From Nitrospira sp. (lineage in GTDB: Bacteria; Nitrospirota; Nitrospiria; Nitrospirales; Nitrospiraceae): a stretch of DNA of 64,000 bases. Both the position numbers and the translations under genes were made by a program. Within the stretch, counting starts at the first letter, position 1; the number at the start of each line of letters is the position of its first letter. Below, one piece after another: positions 17,929 through 26,522 of the stretch. Under the pieces are notes generated by a model, which saw only the letters and a program-made list of their open reading frames with translations, ran no database searches and was not told where the DNA came from. Location: NCBI GenBank assembly GCA_020846195.1, contig JADLEJ010000004.1, positions 186,001 through 250,000 of the forward strand. Direction: 5' to 3'.

Positions 17929-18753
17929 TTAGCCGGTCACAAGGGCCTGAAAGTCTGCAGGAAGCAACCGTGCCAGCTCAGCCGGTTTCAATGCGCGATA
18001 CTTCGACGAGCCGGCCTGCTGCCGCTCCAAGACCGCGCATTCCAGCGTCCGATCCACGAGCACCTCACGGAGATGCGCGAGGAGCGCGGCCTGATCGGGA
18101 ATCGGCGCGGCCGCGTCGCGATTGCGCTCCGGGCCGCTATCGGCGGACGCCTCGACCGAATCCTGTTGATGTGCGAGCGATCCGACCGCCCAGGCGCACA
18201 ACGCCAGCAGCAAGCCCTGCTCAAGCGAACAGGGAGATACGGCCTGCGCTTTCAGATAGTCTTGCATGCGGGTTTGCGCCTGCTTCGTCGCGGCCAGCAC
18301 GGCAAAGTCTCTGCGCTCGTCGAACGTGCCGTCATAATTGATCGTGAGCAGCGTATCCTTCTCCGGTTTCTGCCCCAGCTCGGCCAGGAGCATCCTCACG
18401 ATGAACGGCGCTTTATAGACCTCTTCAAACGCCTGCTTAATCACCGGCGCAATCCCGTACTTCACCAGGCGCGAGCCTGTCACATCCGACGGGGATCGGT
18501 TGAACCCCTCCGTATGAGCCATCTCTAACAAGCTGAATCGAAGCTTTTCTAAATCCGCCGGGTGGCCCATGCCTCCCAGAGCAAGGCGGTCGTAAATCTC
18601 GTACAGCTTCGGCGTGCCTTTACTGGCCGTCGTCAGGAGAATGCCCCCCTCGTAGCCCAGTGCAACCACAGGACTCCCCTGCCTGAACTGCTCATCTAGA
18701 TATATCCGGCGATTACCAACTGCCTCTACCCATCGATAGGGTTCTTCATACAT
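17929..18753 (-). CDS. prcA: 20S proteasome alpha subunit
   Basis: Non-catalytic outer-ring subunit (274 aa) of the bacterial 20S proteasome, controlling substrate entry and docking the ATPase. The Ntn fold is seen in SPVVALGYEGGILLTTASKG, KLYEIYDRLALGGMGHPADLEKLR and VTGSRLVKYGIAPVIKQAFEEVY. The C-terminal third is a longer helical extension. The start overlaps prcB by 8 bp, so the two rings are translationally coupled. It belongs with prcB, arc and pafA in one locus. Confidence 0.88.
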   Translation of the reverse strand: MYEEPYRWVEAVGNRRIYLDEQFRQGSPVVALGYEGGILLTTASKGTPKLYEIYDRLALGGMGHPADLEKLRFSLLEMAHTEGFNRSPSDVTGSRLVKYGIAPVIKQAFEEVYKAPFIVRMLLAELGQKPEKDTLLTINYDGTFDERRDFAVLAATKQAQTRMQDYLKAQAVSPCSLEQGLLLALCAWAVGSLAHQQDSVEASADSGPERNRDAAAPIPDQAALLAHLREVLVDRTLECAVLERQQAGSSKYRALKPAELARLLPADFQALVTG

Positions 18754-19519
18754 GGCGCGACACCTTCGTTTCGAACAATTGTTTCAACGTGGAGTCCGGA
18801 ACCGTCCTCAACCCTTCCTGCGTAATGAACTTGACGACCGGGTACAAACTTGCCTCGCGATTGACTCCACCGGTCGCTGAATCGAACTCCGCTGCACTGG
18901 TTAAAAGGCGCAATGCCTGAACCGTCGCCTCTTCCTCCGTGAGCGCGGCCAGCGGGCGCTCGCCCCAGGTATTCACATAGTGCAAGATGCCGCGGATCGT
19001 CGGTGAGCCAGAACCGGACACCGCATATTCGACCCCCTCGAATTCAGCCCCCAGAATGTCATAGAAGAAAATCTTGGCCGCGCCCTGCTCGAAATCGTAA
19101 CCGGCAAACACCGGCACCACCGCGCCAGTCCCCGCCAACGCCGCGGCGACATTTTCCTTCAACAGTTTCGAGACGGCGCGCAATTTCCCTTCGAAGCTTA
19201 ATTCTTGAAGCTGCGTCCGCCGGTAATATTTGAACGAGTGTTCGAGAATCCGCACCATTTCATAGGCTGTGGCCGGCACGCCCGCGATGGCCATGACACT
19301 ATGGCGGTCGATTTCAAGCACCTTGTCCGTCCGGTCGTACATCACCATATTGCCGGCCGTCGCCCGGCGGTCGCCGGCGACGAGCACGCCATCGCGATAC
19401 TTGAATGCCAGAATCGTCGTCGCACTCGGCAGATCCACGCCAGCGCCGGCCACCGCCGGCTGGCCGAATTGATAGCCCTGCTCCTTCAACAGCTGAAAAA
19501 AATCCCCCTGCATCCCCAT
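18746..19519 (-). CDS. prcB: 20S proteasome beta subunit (catalytic)
   Basis: Inner-ring peptidase subunit, 257 residues. Removal of a 33-residue propeptide would expose the nucleophile T34 in PSATTILAFKY. Counting from it, Asp17 (D50 in AGDRRAT) and Lys33 (K66 in TDKVLEI) are in place, as is the SGSGSP loop near the active site. The residue before the cleavage point is Ala rather than the usual Gly. The gene follows pup after 180 bp. Confidence 0.93.
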   Translation of the reverse strand: MGMQGDFFQLLKEQGYQFGQPAVAGAGVDLPSATTILAFKYRDGVLVAGDRRATAGNMVMYDRTDKVLEIDRHSVMAIAGVPATAYEMVRILEHSFKYYRRTQLQELSFEGKLRAVSKLLKENVAAALAGTGAVVPVFAGYDFEQGAAKIFFYDILGAEFEGVEYAVSGSGSPTIRGILHYVNTWGERPLAALTEEEATVQALRLLTSAAEFDSATGGVNREASLYPVVKFITQEGLRTVPDSTLKQLFETKVSRHV

Positions 19520-19610
19520 CCCGCCACCATGCCTTCCTAGTTTACTTTTCTTCCACGATGGGCACCGATGTTAGGGCTCACTGCGCGCGTCCAACGAGGG
19601 CCTTCCACTC

Positions 19611-19697
19611 TCACCCGCCCACCCTCGCGGCGCCGAGACGCCGCGTTTTCCCAACGGGCGCGCGTTCGGCGAGCACAAACCCTGGATCGGTAGCCAT
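19611..19697 (-). CDS. Possible 28-residue peptide gene between pup and prcB
   Basis: Two bases after the pup stop codon an ATG opens a frame of 28 codons, MATDPGFVLAERAP then basic residues, ending ARVGG and TGA. A GGGGAG ribosome-binding site inside the end of pup is 5 bases ahead of that ATG. No family is recognised. It may be chance, but the spacing is that of a translated gene and the C-terminal Gly-Gly is notable beside a protein-tagging system. Confidence 0.3.
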   Translation of the reverse strand: MATDPGFVLAERAPVGKTRRLGAARVGG

Positions 19698-19699
19698 CC

Positions 19700-19894
19700 T
19701 CACTCCCCTGTTCTTTGCCGATACCGCTCGGCCTGCTTGGGATCGACCTTCTTCATTCGCTTCATCAAACTGTCTTTATCCGGCGATCCGGTTTCAGGAC
19801 GGCGAGGCCCGCCGCCCTCCTCCGACGGGCTTGGCGCCTTCGGCATCGGATCGACCGGACCCTCGCGTCGTTCAGGCATCATCTGATAGATCAT
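19700..19894 (-). CDS. pup: Pup-like protein modifier (UBact type)
   Basis: A 64-residue small modifier, the tag that PafA attaches to proteins for proteasomal degradation. It is hydrophilic and disordered-looking, rich in P, E, G and K, with a helical KKVDPKQAERYRQ segment, and ends RTGE. The terminal Glu means the deamidation that Gln-ending Pups need is not required. The RTG-E ending is what was described for UBact, the Pup homologue of Nitrospirae and other Gram-negative phyla. The start overlaps the dop stop (ATGA). Gene order arc-dop-pup-prcB-prcA-pafA supports the call. Confidence 0.9.
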   Translation of the reverse strand: MIYQMMPERREGPVDPMPKAPSPSEEGGGPRRPETGSPDKDSLMKRMKKVDPKQAERYRQRTGE

Positions 19895-21420
19895 GACTGC
19901 GATTCCTTTCTTCTACTCCAGGCGGCCAGCGCATCGGCTGGAGAAGCCGCCCGCTCAAACATCTCCGCACAGGCCGCGACCTCGGCCGGATCGAACAAAT
20001 CGCCCATCTCCAGCGTCTTTCCCTTCAACAACCCGCCAGAGAACTGAATGCGTTCCCACTGCATCGCGGTGATCTGATCGGGAAACCGCCGCACGCACAA
20101 CCCGCGCAATCCACCGCGAGTATCCTGAGGCCCAACCGACAAGGCCTGCTCGATGTCGGCCTCCGTGGTCATGCGCCAGGCCTTGCCCTCGGCTTCCAGC
20201 CCGAGATACAGGCCCCGGTCGGCATTCACATTGTGATATTCGAGATCCAGGCTCGCCAGCCAGGGATCGTCCCAGCCGATCCGCTCTTCCCGCACAAAGG
20301 TCTCAAACAGCCACCGCTTCGTCACCCAATCGAGCTTGCCGACCAATTGGCTGCGATCCTGCGCCAGCAAGCGCAACGTCTCGCCCCATTCGTTCAAGAC
20401 CCAATCGGTTTCGGCATCGGCACCGGCTAACAGGCGCCGCGCCGCCACATAATACTGCTTCTGAATCTCCAGCCCGGAGAGCGGCGCCCCCTGTTTCAGG
20501 CGCACCGTCGCCTTCAAATCGGGATCGCGTGAAATCTGCTTCACTGCCGCCACCGGATCGGCTAATTCCAGTACAGGCACGCCGCCCCGGTCGATCAAGT
20601 CGAGCACAACCCGCGTCGTCCCCACCTTCAACGCCGTGGCGTATTCGCACATATTCGCGTCGCCGATGATGAGATGCAGCCGCCGATACTTCTCTCGCAC
20701 AGCATGCGGCTCATCCCTGGTGTTGAGAATCGGCCGGTTATGCATCGTATCGACGCTCAGGTCCGTCTCCATAAAATCGGCGCGTTGAGACAGCTGATAC
20801 TGCCCAGGGACGAACCCGCTTTCCTGCGCCTCGACGCCGACTTTCCCCGCACCGGCAATGACCTGGCGGCTGACTAGGAACGGCACCAGCCCCGCCACCA
20901 GCTGCGGAAAGGGAATCGACCGCGAGACGAGGTAGTTGTCGTGGCAGCCATAGCTATGGCCATGCAAATCCGTATTGTTCTTATAGAGCTGCACGTGCGG
21001 CCCGCCGAGCTGGCGATTGCGCCGCTCAGCCGCGCGCTGGATAATCCGCTCCCCCGCGCGATCCTGCGCGAGCAAATCGCGCAACGTCCGGCATTCGGGG
21101 GTCGAATATTCCGGATGGGTGTGATCGTTATAAAACCGCGCGCCGTTCGGCAGCACCAGATCGCTCTTCATCTCATGAAATGAAAAGGGCCGGTGCGCAT
21201 CCAGCTTGGCAAAATCGTCTTCTTCCCGATCTTGCTGCAACCCGGACACTCGGAATCCCCGGGCGTCATCGTGCGGGTCTTCGCCGCCATAGTCCCAGCG
21301 CCGTTCGAACGAGGCCGTCAGGTGCGCCCGCACCAGCTCCATCGACTCGACGACCGGATCCACCGCATCGAGGTCCTCGCGCGTAATACCGTACTCGGTT
21401 TCTATGCCGAAAAGACGCAT
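19891..21420 (-). CDS. dop: Depupylase/deamidase Dop
   Basis: Removes Pup/UBact from conjugates, and in Gln-ending systems also deamidates the tag. The 509-residue protein shares the PafA fold: FGIETEYG, FYNDHTHPEYSTPEC with the catalytic Asp at residue 99, QLYKNN, GCHDNYLV, QLSQRADF and NTRDEPHAVREKYRRLHLIIGDANM. An insertion after RRWDYGGEDPHDDARGF (residues about 44-85) corresponds to the Dop loop, which distinguishes it from the ligase. Because the tag here already ends in Glu, its main role should be depupylation. It lies 2 bp after arc and overlaps pup. Confidence 0.92.
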   Translation of the reverse strand: MRLFGIETEYGITREDLDAVDPVVESMELVRAHLTASFERRWDYGGEDPHDDARGFRVSGLQQDREEDDFAKLDAHRPFSFHEMKSDLVLPNGARFYNDHTHPEYSTPECRTLRDLLAQDRAGERIIQRAAERRNRQLGGPHVQLYKNNTDLHGHSYGCHDNYLVSRSIPFPQLVAGLVPFLVSRQVIAGAGKVGVEAQESGFVPGQYQLSQRADFMETDLSVDTMHNRPILNTRDEPHAVREKYRRLHLIIGDANMCEYATALKVGTTRVVLDLIDRGGVPVLELADPVAAVKQISRDPDLKATVRLKQGAPLSGLEIQKQYYVAARRLLAGADAETDWVLNEWGETLRLLAQDRSQLVGKLDWVTKRWLFETFVREERIGWDDPWLASLDLEYHNVNADRGLYLGLEAEGKAWRMTTEADIEQALSVGPQDTRGGLRGLCVRRFPDQITAMQWERIQFSGGLLKGKTLEMGDLFDPAEVAACAEMFERAASPADALAAWSRRKESQS

Positions 21421-21422
21421 CG

Positions 21423-23168
21423 TTAAATAATCTGATTAACCGCCCGCTCTTCGCTCTGCCGGCCGCGACGGAACGACGACACTCCGACGACCTGCTCCGG
21501 ATGATGGTCGAGCAACTTCAACCATTCTTCCGCCGCATCGTCGGGCGGCAACATCTCCCCCTCGCGGAACTCTTCCTGCACGGAATCGGAAAGATCCTTG
21601 GCGACAAGCCCTCCTGGCTGGCCGCCGGACTGGCCGGATTGAATCATGCGGTCGATGGCCTTTTCCTTAGCCCGCTGCACGATGGAGGACAGAATCGCCC
21701 CGCTGACGAGGTCGCCCCGATAAAGCACCTTGCTCTGCCCGCTGCGAAGCCGAATCGAGAGTATTCGGTTGTCATCCGTCCGTTTGTAGATCTGGTCGAT
21801 CACCTCATCCACCAGCGAGGCAACCGCCGTCGCCTTCTCTCCGCCCCGTTCGGCAAGGACGGAAGAATCCAGCGGCAACTCCTCCGTGAGATAGACCTTC
21901 AGAATCTCAGCGGCCGATTCTCGGTTCGGACGGCTGACTTTGATCTTGCGATCGATCCGGCCTGGCCGGAGCACCGCGGGGTCGATCAAATCCGGCCGAT
22001 TCGACGCCAGGATAATCACGACGTCGCGCAGGGATTCAATCCCATCCATCTCGGAGCAAAACATCGGCACCAGTGTGCTCGAAATATTGAACGAGCGCGA
22101 GGCCCGCCTGGTGCCCAGGATCGATTCGGCTTCATCGATGAAAATGAACGGCAGCGCTCCCTCGCGCCGGCGGGCTCTGGCCTTGGCGAAAAGATCGCGC
22201 ACCATCCGCTCGGATTCCCCGAGCCACATGTTCAGAATCTCCGGCCCTTTGATATGGAGAAACGCCCCGCCCGTGACGGGAGGCAGCGTCTCCGTTTGGC
22301 CGGCGGCGGCCATCGATTCGCTCACGAGCTTCGACAGGCTGGCGGCCGCCGCCTGGCCGATCAACGTTTTCCCGCAGCCCGGCGGACCATACAGCAGAAA
22401 ACCTTTGGGTTGCGTGAACTTGAACTGCTGAAATGTTTCCGCATGCAAGAGGGGATACTCAATCGCTTTGCGAATTGCGCCGATCGCCTCCTGCTGGCCG
22501 CCGATCTGTTCCCACGTTACCGTCGGCACATCGTCCAGCACATGGGACTTGGCGTTGCGATTTTCCAGTTTTTCAATCGCGATCCGGTGCCCCGGATCGA
22601 TCCGCAATTCATCGCCGGCCTTCAGCTCCACTCCCACGAGATCGCTCGACCGCTGAAGTATCATGGACTGCCGGCCCATCTCCTGCTCGAAACGCAGCCG
22701 CCCGTCCGGCAACGCTTCCGTCAGTTTGAGCACCGGCCCATTCAAGTCATAACCCAGCGTCTTGATGACCGCGTAGGCCTCGTTCACCAGAATCTGCGCG
22801 CCGATCTTCAGATCGCCCGCAGCCACGCGCGGATCGACATTCGCATAATATTCGGCCCCGCCGACGACGATCCTGGCCAGGCCTTCACCCGGCAAATCCA
22901 GCAACGTGCCGATACGATTGGCCGGCGCCGTCAGCTTCGCCACCACCTCGCTGATTTTTTTGAATTCGGCTTCGCGCTGCTGCTGACCGGCCGCCGCCAG
23001 CATGACGGAGTGCCGCAGCTTGTAGAGGATCTGCTGCCGGGGATCGTTCTCAGGAAAGGACGCGAGGCATTGCTCGATCAATTCGAGCGGATCGGCCGCC
23101 GCCGCGGCTGGCCGCTTCCCCGCTCCCGCGCCAGTCTGTTCTCTATCGTCTGGTCGATGGTCGCTCAT
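21423..23168 (-). CDS. arc: Proteasome-associated AAA+ ATPase ARC/Mpa
   Basis: Hexameric unfoldase that feeds tagged proteins into the 20S proteasome. The 581-residue protein has an N-terminal helical/coiled-coil segment (about 40-80) where Pup binds in homologues. Two OB-like regions follow (85-205), then one AAA+ domain with Walker A GPPGCGKT (261-268), Walker B FIFIDEAES and arginine-finger region LRPGRIDRKI. The C-terminus is RAVNQII. The usual ending with a penultimate Tyr (QYL in Mpa), used to dock into the alpha ring, is absent. A CTGGAG ribosome-binding site precedes ATG 23168. Confidence 0.92.
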   Translation of the reverse strand: MSDHRPDDREQTGAGAGKRPAAAAADPLELIEQCLASFPENDPRQQILYKLRHSVMLAAAGQQQREAEFKKISEVVAKLTAPANRIGTLLDLPGEGLARIVVGGAEYYANVDPRVAAGDLKIGAQILVNEAYAVIKTLGYDLNGPVLKLTEALPDGRLRFEQEMGRQSMILQRSSDLVGVELKAGDELRIDPGHRIAIEKLENRNAKSHVLDDVPTVTWEQIGGQQEAIGAIRKAIEYPLLHAETFQQFKFTQPKGFLLYGPPGCGKTLIGQAAAASLSKLVSESMAAAGQTETLPPVTGGAFLHIKGPEILNMWLGESERMVRDLFAKARARRREGALPFIFIDEAESILGTRRASRSFNISSTLVPMFCSEMDGIESLRDVVIILASNRPDLIDPAVLRPGRIDRKIKVSRPNRESAAEILKVYLTEELPLDSSVLAERGGEKATAVASLVDEVIDQIYKRTDDNRILSIRLRSGQSKVLYRGDLVSGAILSSIVQRAKEKAIDRMIQSGQSGGQPGGLVAKDLSDSVQEEFREGEMLPPDDAAEEWLKLLDHHPEQVVGVSSFRRGRQSEERAVNQII

Positions 23169-23252
23169 GGTCGTCTCCAGGTTGGTCAGGTGTCATCATA
23201 ACAACATGTCGGAGCCGGACGCCACCGGCCGGGCCGGCGCCGCATACATCCG

Positions 23253-24380
23253 CTAATTGACTGCCTGGAGCGTCACCGCGATGCGCTGCGGCTTATTGGC
23301 ACGGATGATATCGAGCGTCACTTGATCGCCAACCTTGTGCGCGTCCATCACATCCATCAAATCGTCGACCGTCGCGACCGGTTTGCCTGCCACCCCCACA
23401 ATGATGTCGCCAAGCTCGATGCGCCCGCTTGAGGTTTGCCGCGCGCCTTTCAGTCCTGCCGCATCGGCCGGTCCTCCGCGAGACACTTTTCCGATAATCA
23501 ATCCCTTGATGCCCCAACGAGCCGCCATCGCATCGGGCACCAGCACCAGGCCCAACCCCGGCCTGATCAACTTTCCGTGCTTGATCAACTCCGGAATGAT
23601 CCGATTCACCGTATTCACCGGCACAGCAAACCCGACTCCGGCATAGGCGCCGCTGGGACTGACGATTTGCGTGTTCACGCCGATCAACCGGCCGCTGCTG
23701 TCGAGCAGCGGCCCGCCGGAGTTGCCGGGATTAATCGCGGCGTCGGTTTGCACCACCCCGTCGATCGTCCGGTTCGACATCGACTTGATCGTGCGCCCCA
23801 GCGCGCTCACCACCCCCGTAGTCAGCGTATGGTCCAATCCGAACGGATTGCCGATCGCCAGCACTTTCTGTCCGACCCGCAAATCATGCGACGCCCCGAC
23901 CGCCAGCGGTTCCAGCAACGCTTCGGAGACGTTGATCTGCAGCACGGCCAAATCATGGTCCGGATCGGCGCCGACAATCTTGGCTTGATGTTCGCTCCGG
24001 TCGGCCAGTGTGACCTTGATGGTATCGGCTCCGTAGATGACATGAAAATTCGTCACGATATAGCCCTGCTTGCTCCAGACAAAGCCGGAGCCGGAACCTC
24101 GCGGAACCTCCATCGTATCGAACGACCAGACATCGCGTTGAATGGCGGTGTTGGCAATGAAGACCACCGACTTGGTCGCCCGTTCAAATACCGCCATGGT
24201 GGCGCGTTCATCCGGGCTCAATTCAGCCGGTGCGGGAGTCACCGGCCGGGGCTTGCCGTCCGCCCCCTCATAGGCCCCGCCAAGCGGTTTGCCCCAGTCC
24301 GCCGCCATGACGATGGGGCTGGCGGCGAGGGCGCAGACCGCAACGAGTGCGTAGACCGGCCTCTGCATAATCCACCGCAT
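23253..24380 (-). CDS. Periplasmic HtrA/DegP-like serine protease
   Basis: A 375-residue trypsin-like protease with a signal peptide (MQRPVYALVAVCALAASPIVMAA), a catalytic triad (His in VTNFHVIYG, Asp in DHDLAVLQ, Ser in GNSGGPLL) and one C-terminal PDZ domain (about residues 255-370). It acts in envelope protein quality control. ATG 24380 is chosen as the start. A GTG at 24392 overlaps the yjbQ stop and could also be used. The neighbouring proteasome locus makes this a proteolysis-rich region, though a functional link is only inference. Confidence 0.88.
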   Translation of the reverse strand: MRWIMQRPVYALVAVCALAASPIVMAADWGKPLGGAYEGADGKPRPVTPAPAELSPDERATMAVFERATKSVVFIANTAIQRDVWSFDTMEVPRGSGSGFVWSKQGYIVTNFHVIYGADTIKVTLADRSEHQAKIVGADPDHDLAVLQINVSEALLEPLAVGASHDLRVGQKVLAIGNPFGLDHTLTTGVVSALGRTIKSMSNRTIDGVVQTDAAINPGNSGGPLLDSSGRLIGVNTQIVSPSGAYAGVGFAVPVNTVNRIIPELIKHGKLIRPGLGLVLVPDAMAARWGIKGLIIGKVSRGGPADAAGLKGARQTSSGRIELGDIIVGVAGKPVATVDDLMDVMDAHKVGDQVTLDIIRANKPQRIAVTLQAVN

Positions 24381-24388
24381 GCTCACCG

Positions 24389-24811
24389 TCACTCCCCGAC
24401 GATTTGCACGATCACCTCGCGCGTGCGCGGTCTGGTGTCGAAATCGACCACGACGATTTGCTGCCACGTGCCCAACAGCAACGCCCGTTCTGAAAACGGA
24501 ATGGTGACGGACGGCCCTTGCAGCTGCCCGCGAAGATGACTGTGCCCGTTGTCTTCACCGGCATTCCGCGTATTGTGCTGCCAGGCCGGATCGGCCGGCA
24601 CTGCCCTGGCCCAAAACGCTTTGGTATCGGCGCGAATGCCCGGCTCGTCTTCGATGACCATGATCGACGCCGTGGTGTGCTTCACAAACACCGTGACGAT
24701 GCCGGCGCTCAACCCGCAATCGGCAACGGCGGCCTGGACCGATGACGTCAGATTCTCGATGTGCGTGTCGCCGCGCATGTCCACGCGAGAGGTCACAGTC
24801 TTTACGGCCAT
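24389..24811 (-). CDS. yjbQ: YjbQ family protein (secondary thiamine-phosphate synthase-like)
   Basis: A 140-residue protein of the UPF0047/YjbQ family. The conserved VKHTTASIMVIEDEPG and the histidine-rich DNGHSHLRGQLQGPS are both present. E. coli YjbQ has weak thiamine-phosphate synthase activity. The physiological role remains unclear. It is followed closely by the HtrA-like gene on the same strand. Confidence 0.92.
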   Translation of the reverse strand: MAVKTVTSRVDMRGDTHIENLTSSVQAAVADCGLSAGIVTVFVKHTTASIMVIEDEPGIRADTKAFWARAVPADPAWQHNTRNAGEDNGHSHLRGQLQGPSVTIPFSERALLLGTWQQIVVVDFDTRPRTREVIVQIVGE

Positions 24812-24824
24812 ATCAACACTCCAT

Positions 24825-25703
24825 TTAACGATGCTGCCGATCCTGCTGCTGTCGCAGAAATTTCCGTTCGGCCGGCGAGAGCCGCCCGCCGCGCGCCTCT
24901 TCCAGCACCCGGTCGAACTCTCCCCCGGCGGCCAGCCCGCGCAACGCCGCCATCACCGCCTGGCTCACGATGCCTTCCTGCCGTAATGTCTCCAGATAGG
25001 CAAAGGCATCGGCAAGCGTTTCTTGCTTCCGCACATAATAATCGCGGCCACGGCGTTGATTGCTATAGGCCTCGAACTGTTCGCAGGCCACCAAAATCTC
25101 CGCCAATTGTTTGACCCAGGCCGGAGCATCCGCCAGCTTCTCCGGGTAGTAATAATAGAGCATCACCCGCTGCATCCAGGGCTCCCAGCGCACGCCCAGC
25201 TGCGCGATCTCGCCACGCACCGACCGCAGCCGCCGGGACAGCCGCCGGGAATACCCGAGCCGCATCTCGACCTGCTCTTTCGCCCAGGGCGTCATCGCGA
25301 TGCCGGCGGCTTCGAGTTCCTGGCGATAGCGAGCGAGAAACGCTTCCGTCTCGCGTCCATAGGCCGTCTCCGGATGGAGGGCGCGCCATTCACGCGGCCT
25401 GGTTGGAATCCCCTGGGCTTTCGCCCAAGACCAGATTTTCCCAAAGAGGACGCGGTCCAGCCCGGCTCGACCCAAATCGTGCAGAACACAGGCAATCTGA
25501 TATTGCCGCACCCGCGCGGGGTCATGTCCCAGCGCAGCTGCCACGGCCACGCACATGCGCGCGGTGCGAACAGCATGCGGCCGGTCATAGCCACGGATGA
25601 GGCGCTGCGGATTCATCGGGTGCGGATAGTCGTAGAGCCGCAGCAGCCGGGCCACGAGAGCTTTAGAAATCAACAACGGAGCGCGAGAAGCCGTAGATGT
25701 CAT
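24825..25703 (-). CDS. HD-domain phosphohydrolase-like protein
   Basis: A 292-residue protein. RGYDRPHAVRTARM and ACVLHDLGRAGLDRVLFGK give the H...HD pattern of metal-dependent HD phosphohydrolases. The later segments (ILVACEQFEAYSN, DYYVRKQETLADAF) are reminiscent of the DxxDA-like region of the HD-GYP type, but the GYP motif itself is missing. The substrate is unknown. It lies 13 bp upstream of yjbQ and is probably cotranscribed. Confidence 0.75.
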   Translation of the reverse strand: MTSTASRAPLLISKALVARLLRLYDYPHPMNPQRLIRGYDRPHAVRTARMCVAVAAALGHDPARVRQYQIACVLHDLGRAGLDRVLFGKIWSWAKAQGIPTRPREWRALHPETAYGRETEAFLARYRQELEAAGIAMTPWAKEQVEMRLGYSRRLSRRLRSVRGEIAQLGVRWEPWMQRVMLYYYYPEKLADAPAWVKQLAEILVACEQFEAYSNQRRGRDYYVRKQETLADAFAYLETLRQEGIVSQAVMAALRGLAAGGEFDRVLEEARGGRLSPAERKFLRQQQDRQHR

Positions 25704-25883
25704 GCGTCATAGGACCGGAAGGAGACTGCCATCGACTGCGGCGAGAATAGCGTCAGGCGAAACGAGGTGTCAAGGCAACGACCGGCGCAACCGGTGGATT
25801 TAGGGGCTCGATCAATTCATCGATTCTTGCTATGCTCCGCCGCGTCCTCCCGTAGTCGATTTCACTGAGTCTCGAGGCACACG

Positions 25884-26522
25884 ATGATAGGCAGAGAATC
25901 GCTGTTCACCTGGCTTGCTGGCGCGGCGCTGTGCGCCGGGGCCATCGGCTTCAGCACAAACTCGATGGCATCCCCCATCGACCATCTCACCGATCTGACC
26001 GGCAAGGTCACGGTCATTGTCACACTCACCGGGCGCGATAATTTCACGAGCGAGTATCGCTACGACGTCAGCGTCCGCAATCTGACCGCCGATCCGCTGA
26101 TCGCCGACTCTCTGATCGTCACGCTCGATAAGATTACGAACCTGGCGGGAGAAGACCATGAGGGACTGACCAATGAACCCTTCCTCAACCGGTTCGACAT
26201 CCTCGGACAGGATGGAGAAACCGACGAGGGCAAACCCTTCTTTCGCATTCCGCCCGGCAGCACCGCGGACGTAGGCCCGCAAACCAATAGCCGCGCGGCC
26301 GCCGTCCGGATTCGCAACAGAGATTATGTCGCCGTATTCACGCCGGGCTTCAAAGTCTACGGCAGCAAACGGCCGCCGCCTGAAGCGAAACCGCCGGCCA
26401 CCCAAGCGCAGCCCGCCGCCGCTCAACGGCAGACGGACAAACAGACCGAGCGGCTGCTCCAATTGCTGCTCAAGAAAGGCGTCATTACAGAGGAGGAGTG
26501 GCGCAAGGCCAATCAACCATGA
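25884..26522 (+). CDS. Secreted protein with helical tail, unknown function
   Basis: A 212-residue protein with a signal peptide (about 1-29, ending SMA-SPI). A beta-rich domain follows (TGKVTVIVTLTGRDN, YDVSVRNLTADPLIADSLIV, QTNSRAAAVRIRNRDYVAVFTP), then a Pro/Ala/Gln-rich linker and a short helix (LLQLLLKKGVITEEEWRKA). The final segment resembles the short GVITEEEYR-type motif found at the ends of many secreted proteins. No family is assigned. It overlaps the next gene by 4 bp. Confidence 0.7.
   Translation: MIGRESLFTWLAGAALCAGAIGFSTNSMASPIDHLTDLTGKVTVIVTLTGRDNFTSEYRYDVSVRNLTADPLIADSLIVTLDKITNLAGEDHEGLTNEPFLNRFDILGQDGETDEGKPFFRIPPGSTADVGPQTNSRAAAVRIRNRDYVAVFTPGFKVYGSKRPPPEAKPPATQAQPAAAQRQTDKQTERLLQLLLKKGVITEEEWRKANQP

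Noticed and set aside
23194..23200. TATGAT box upstream of arc as a promoter
   Set aside because: No -35 element at a usable distance and no extended -10; too weak to list as a feature.
21501..23201. Long open frame (566 codons) opposite arc
   Set aside because: It is the antisense shadow of a conserved ATPase in GC-rich DNA; no ribosome-binding site and no recognisable domain.
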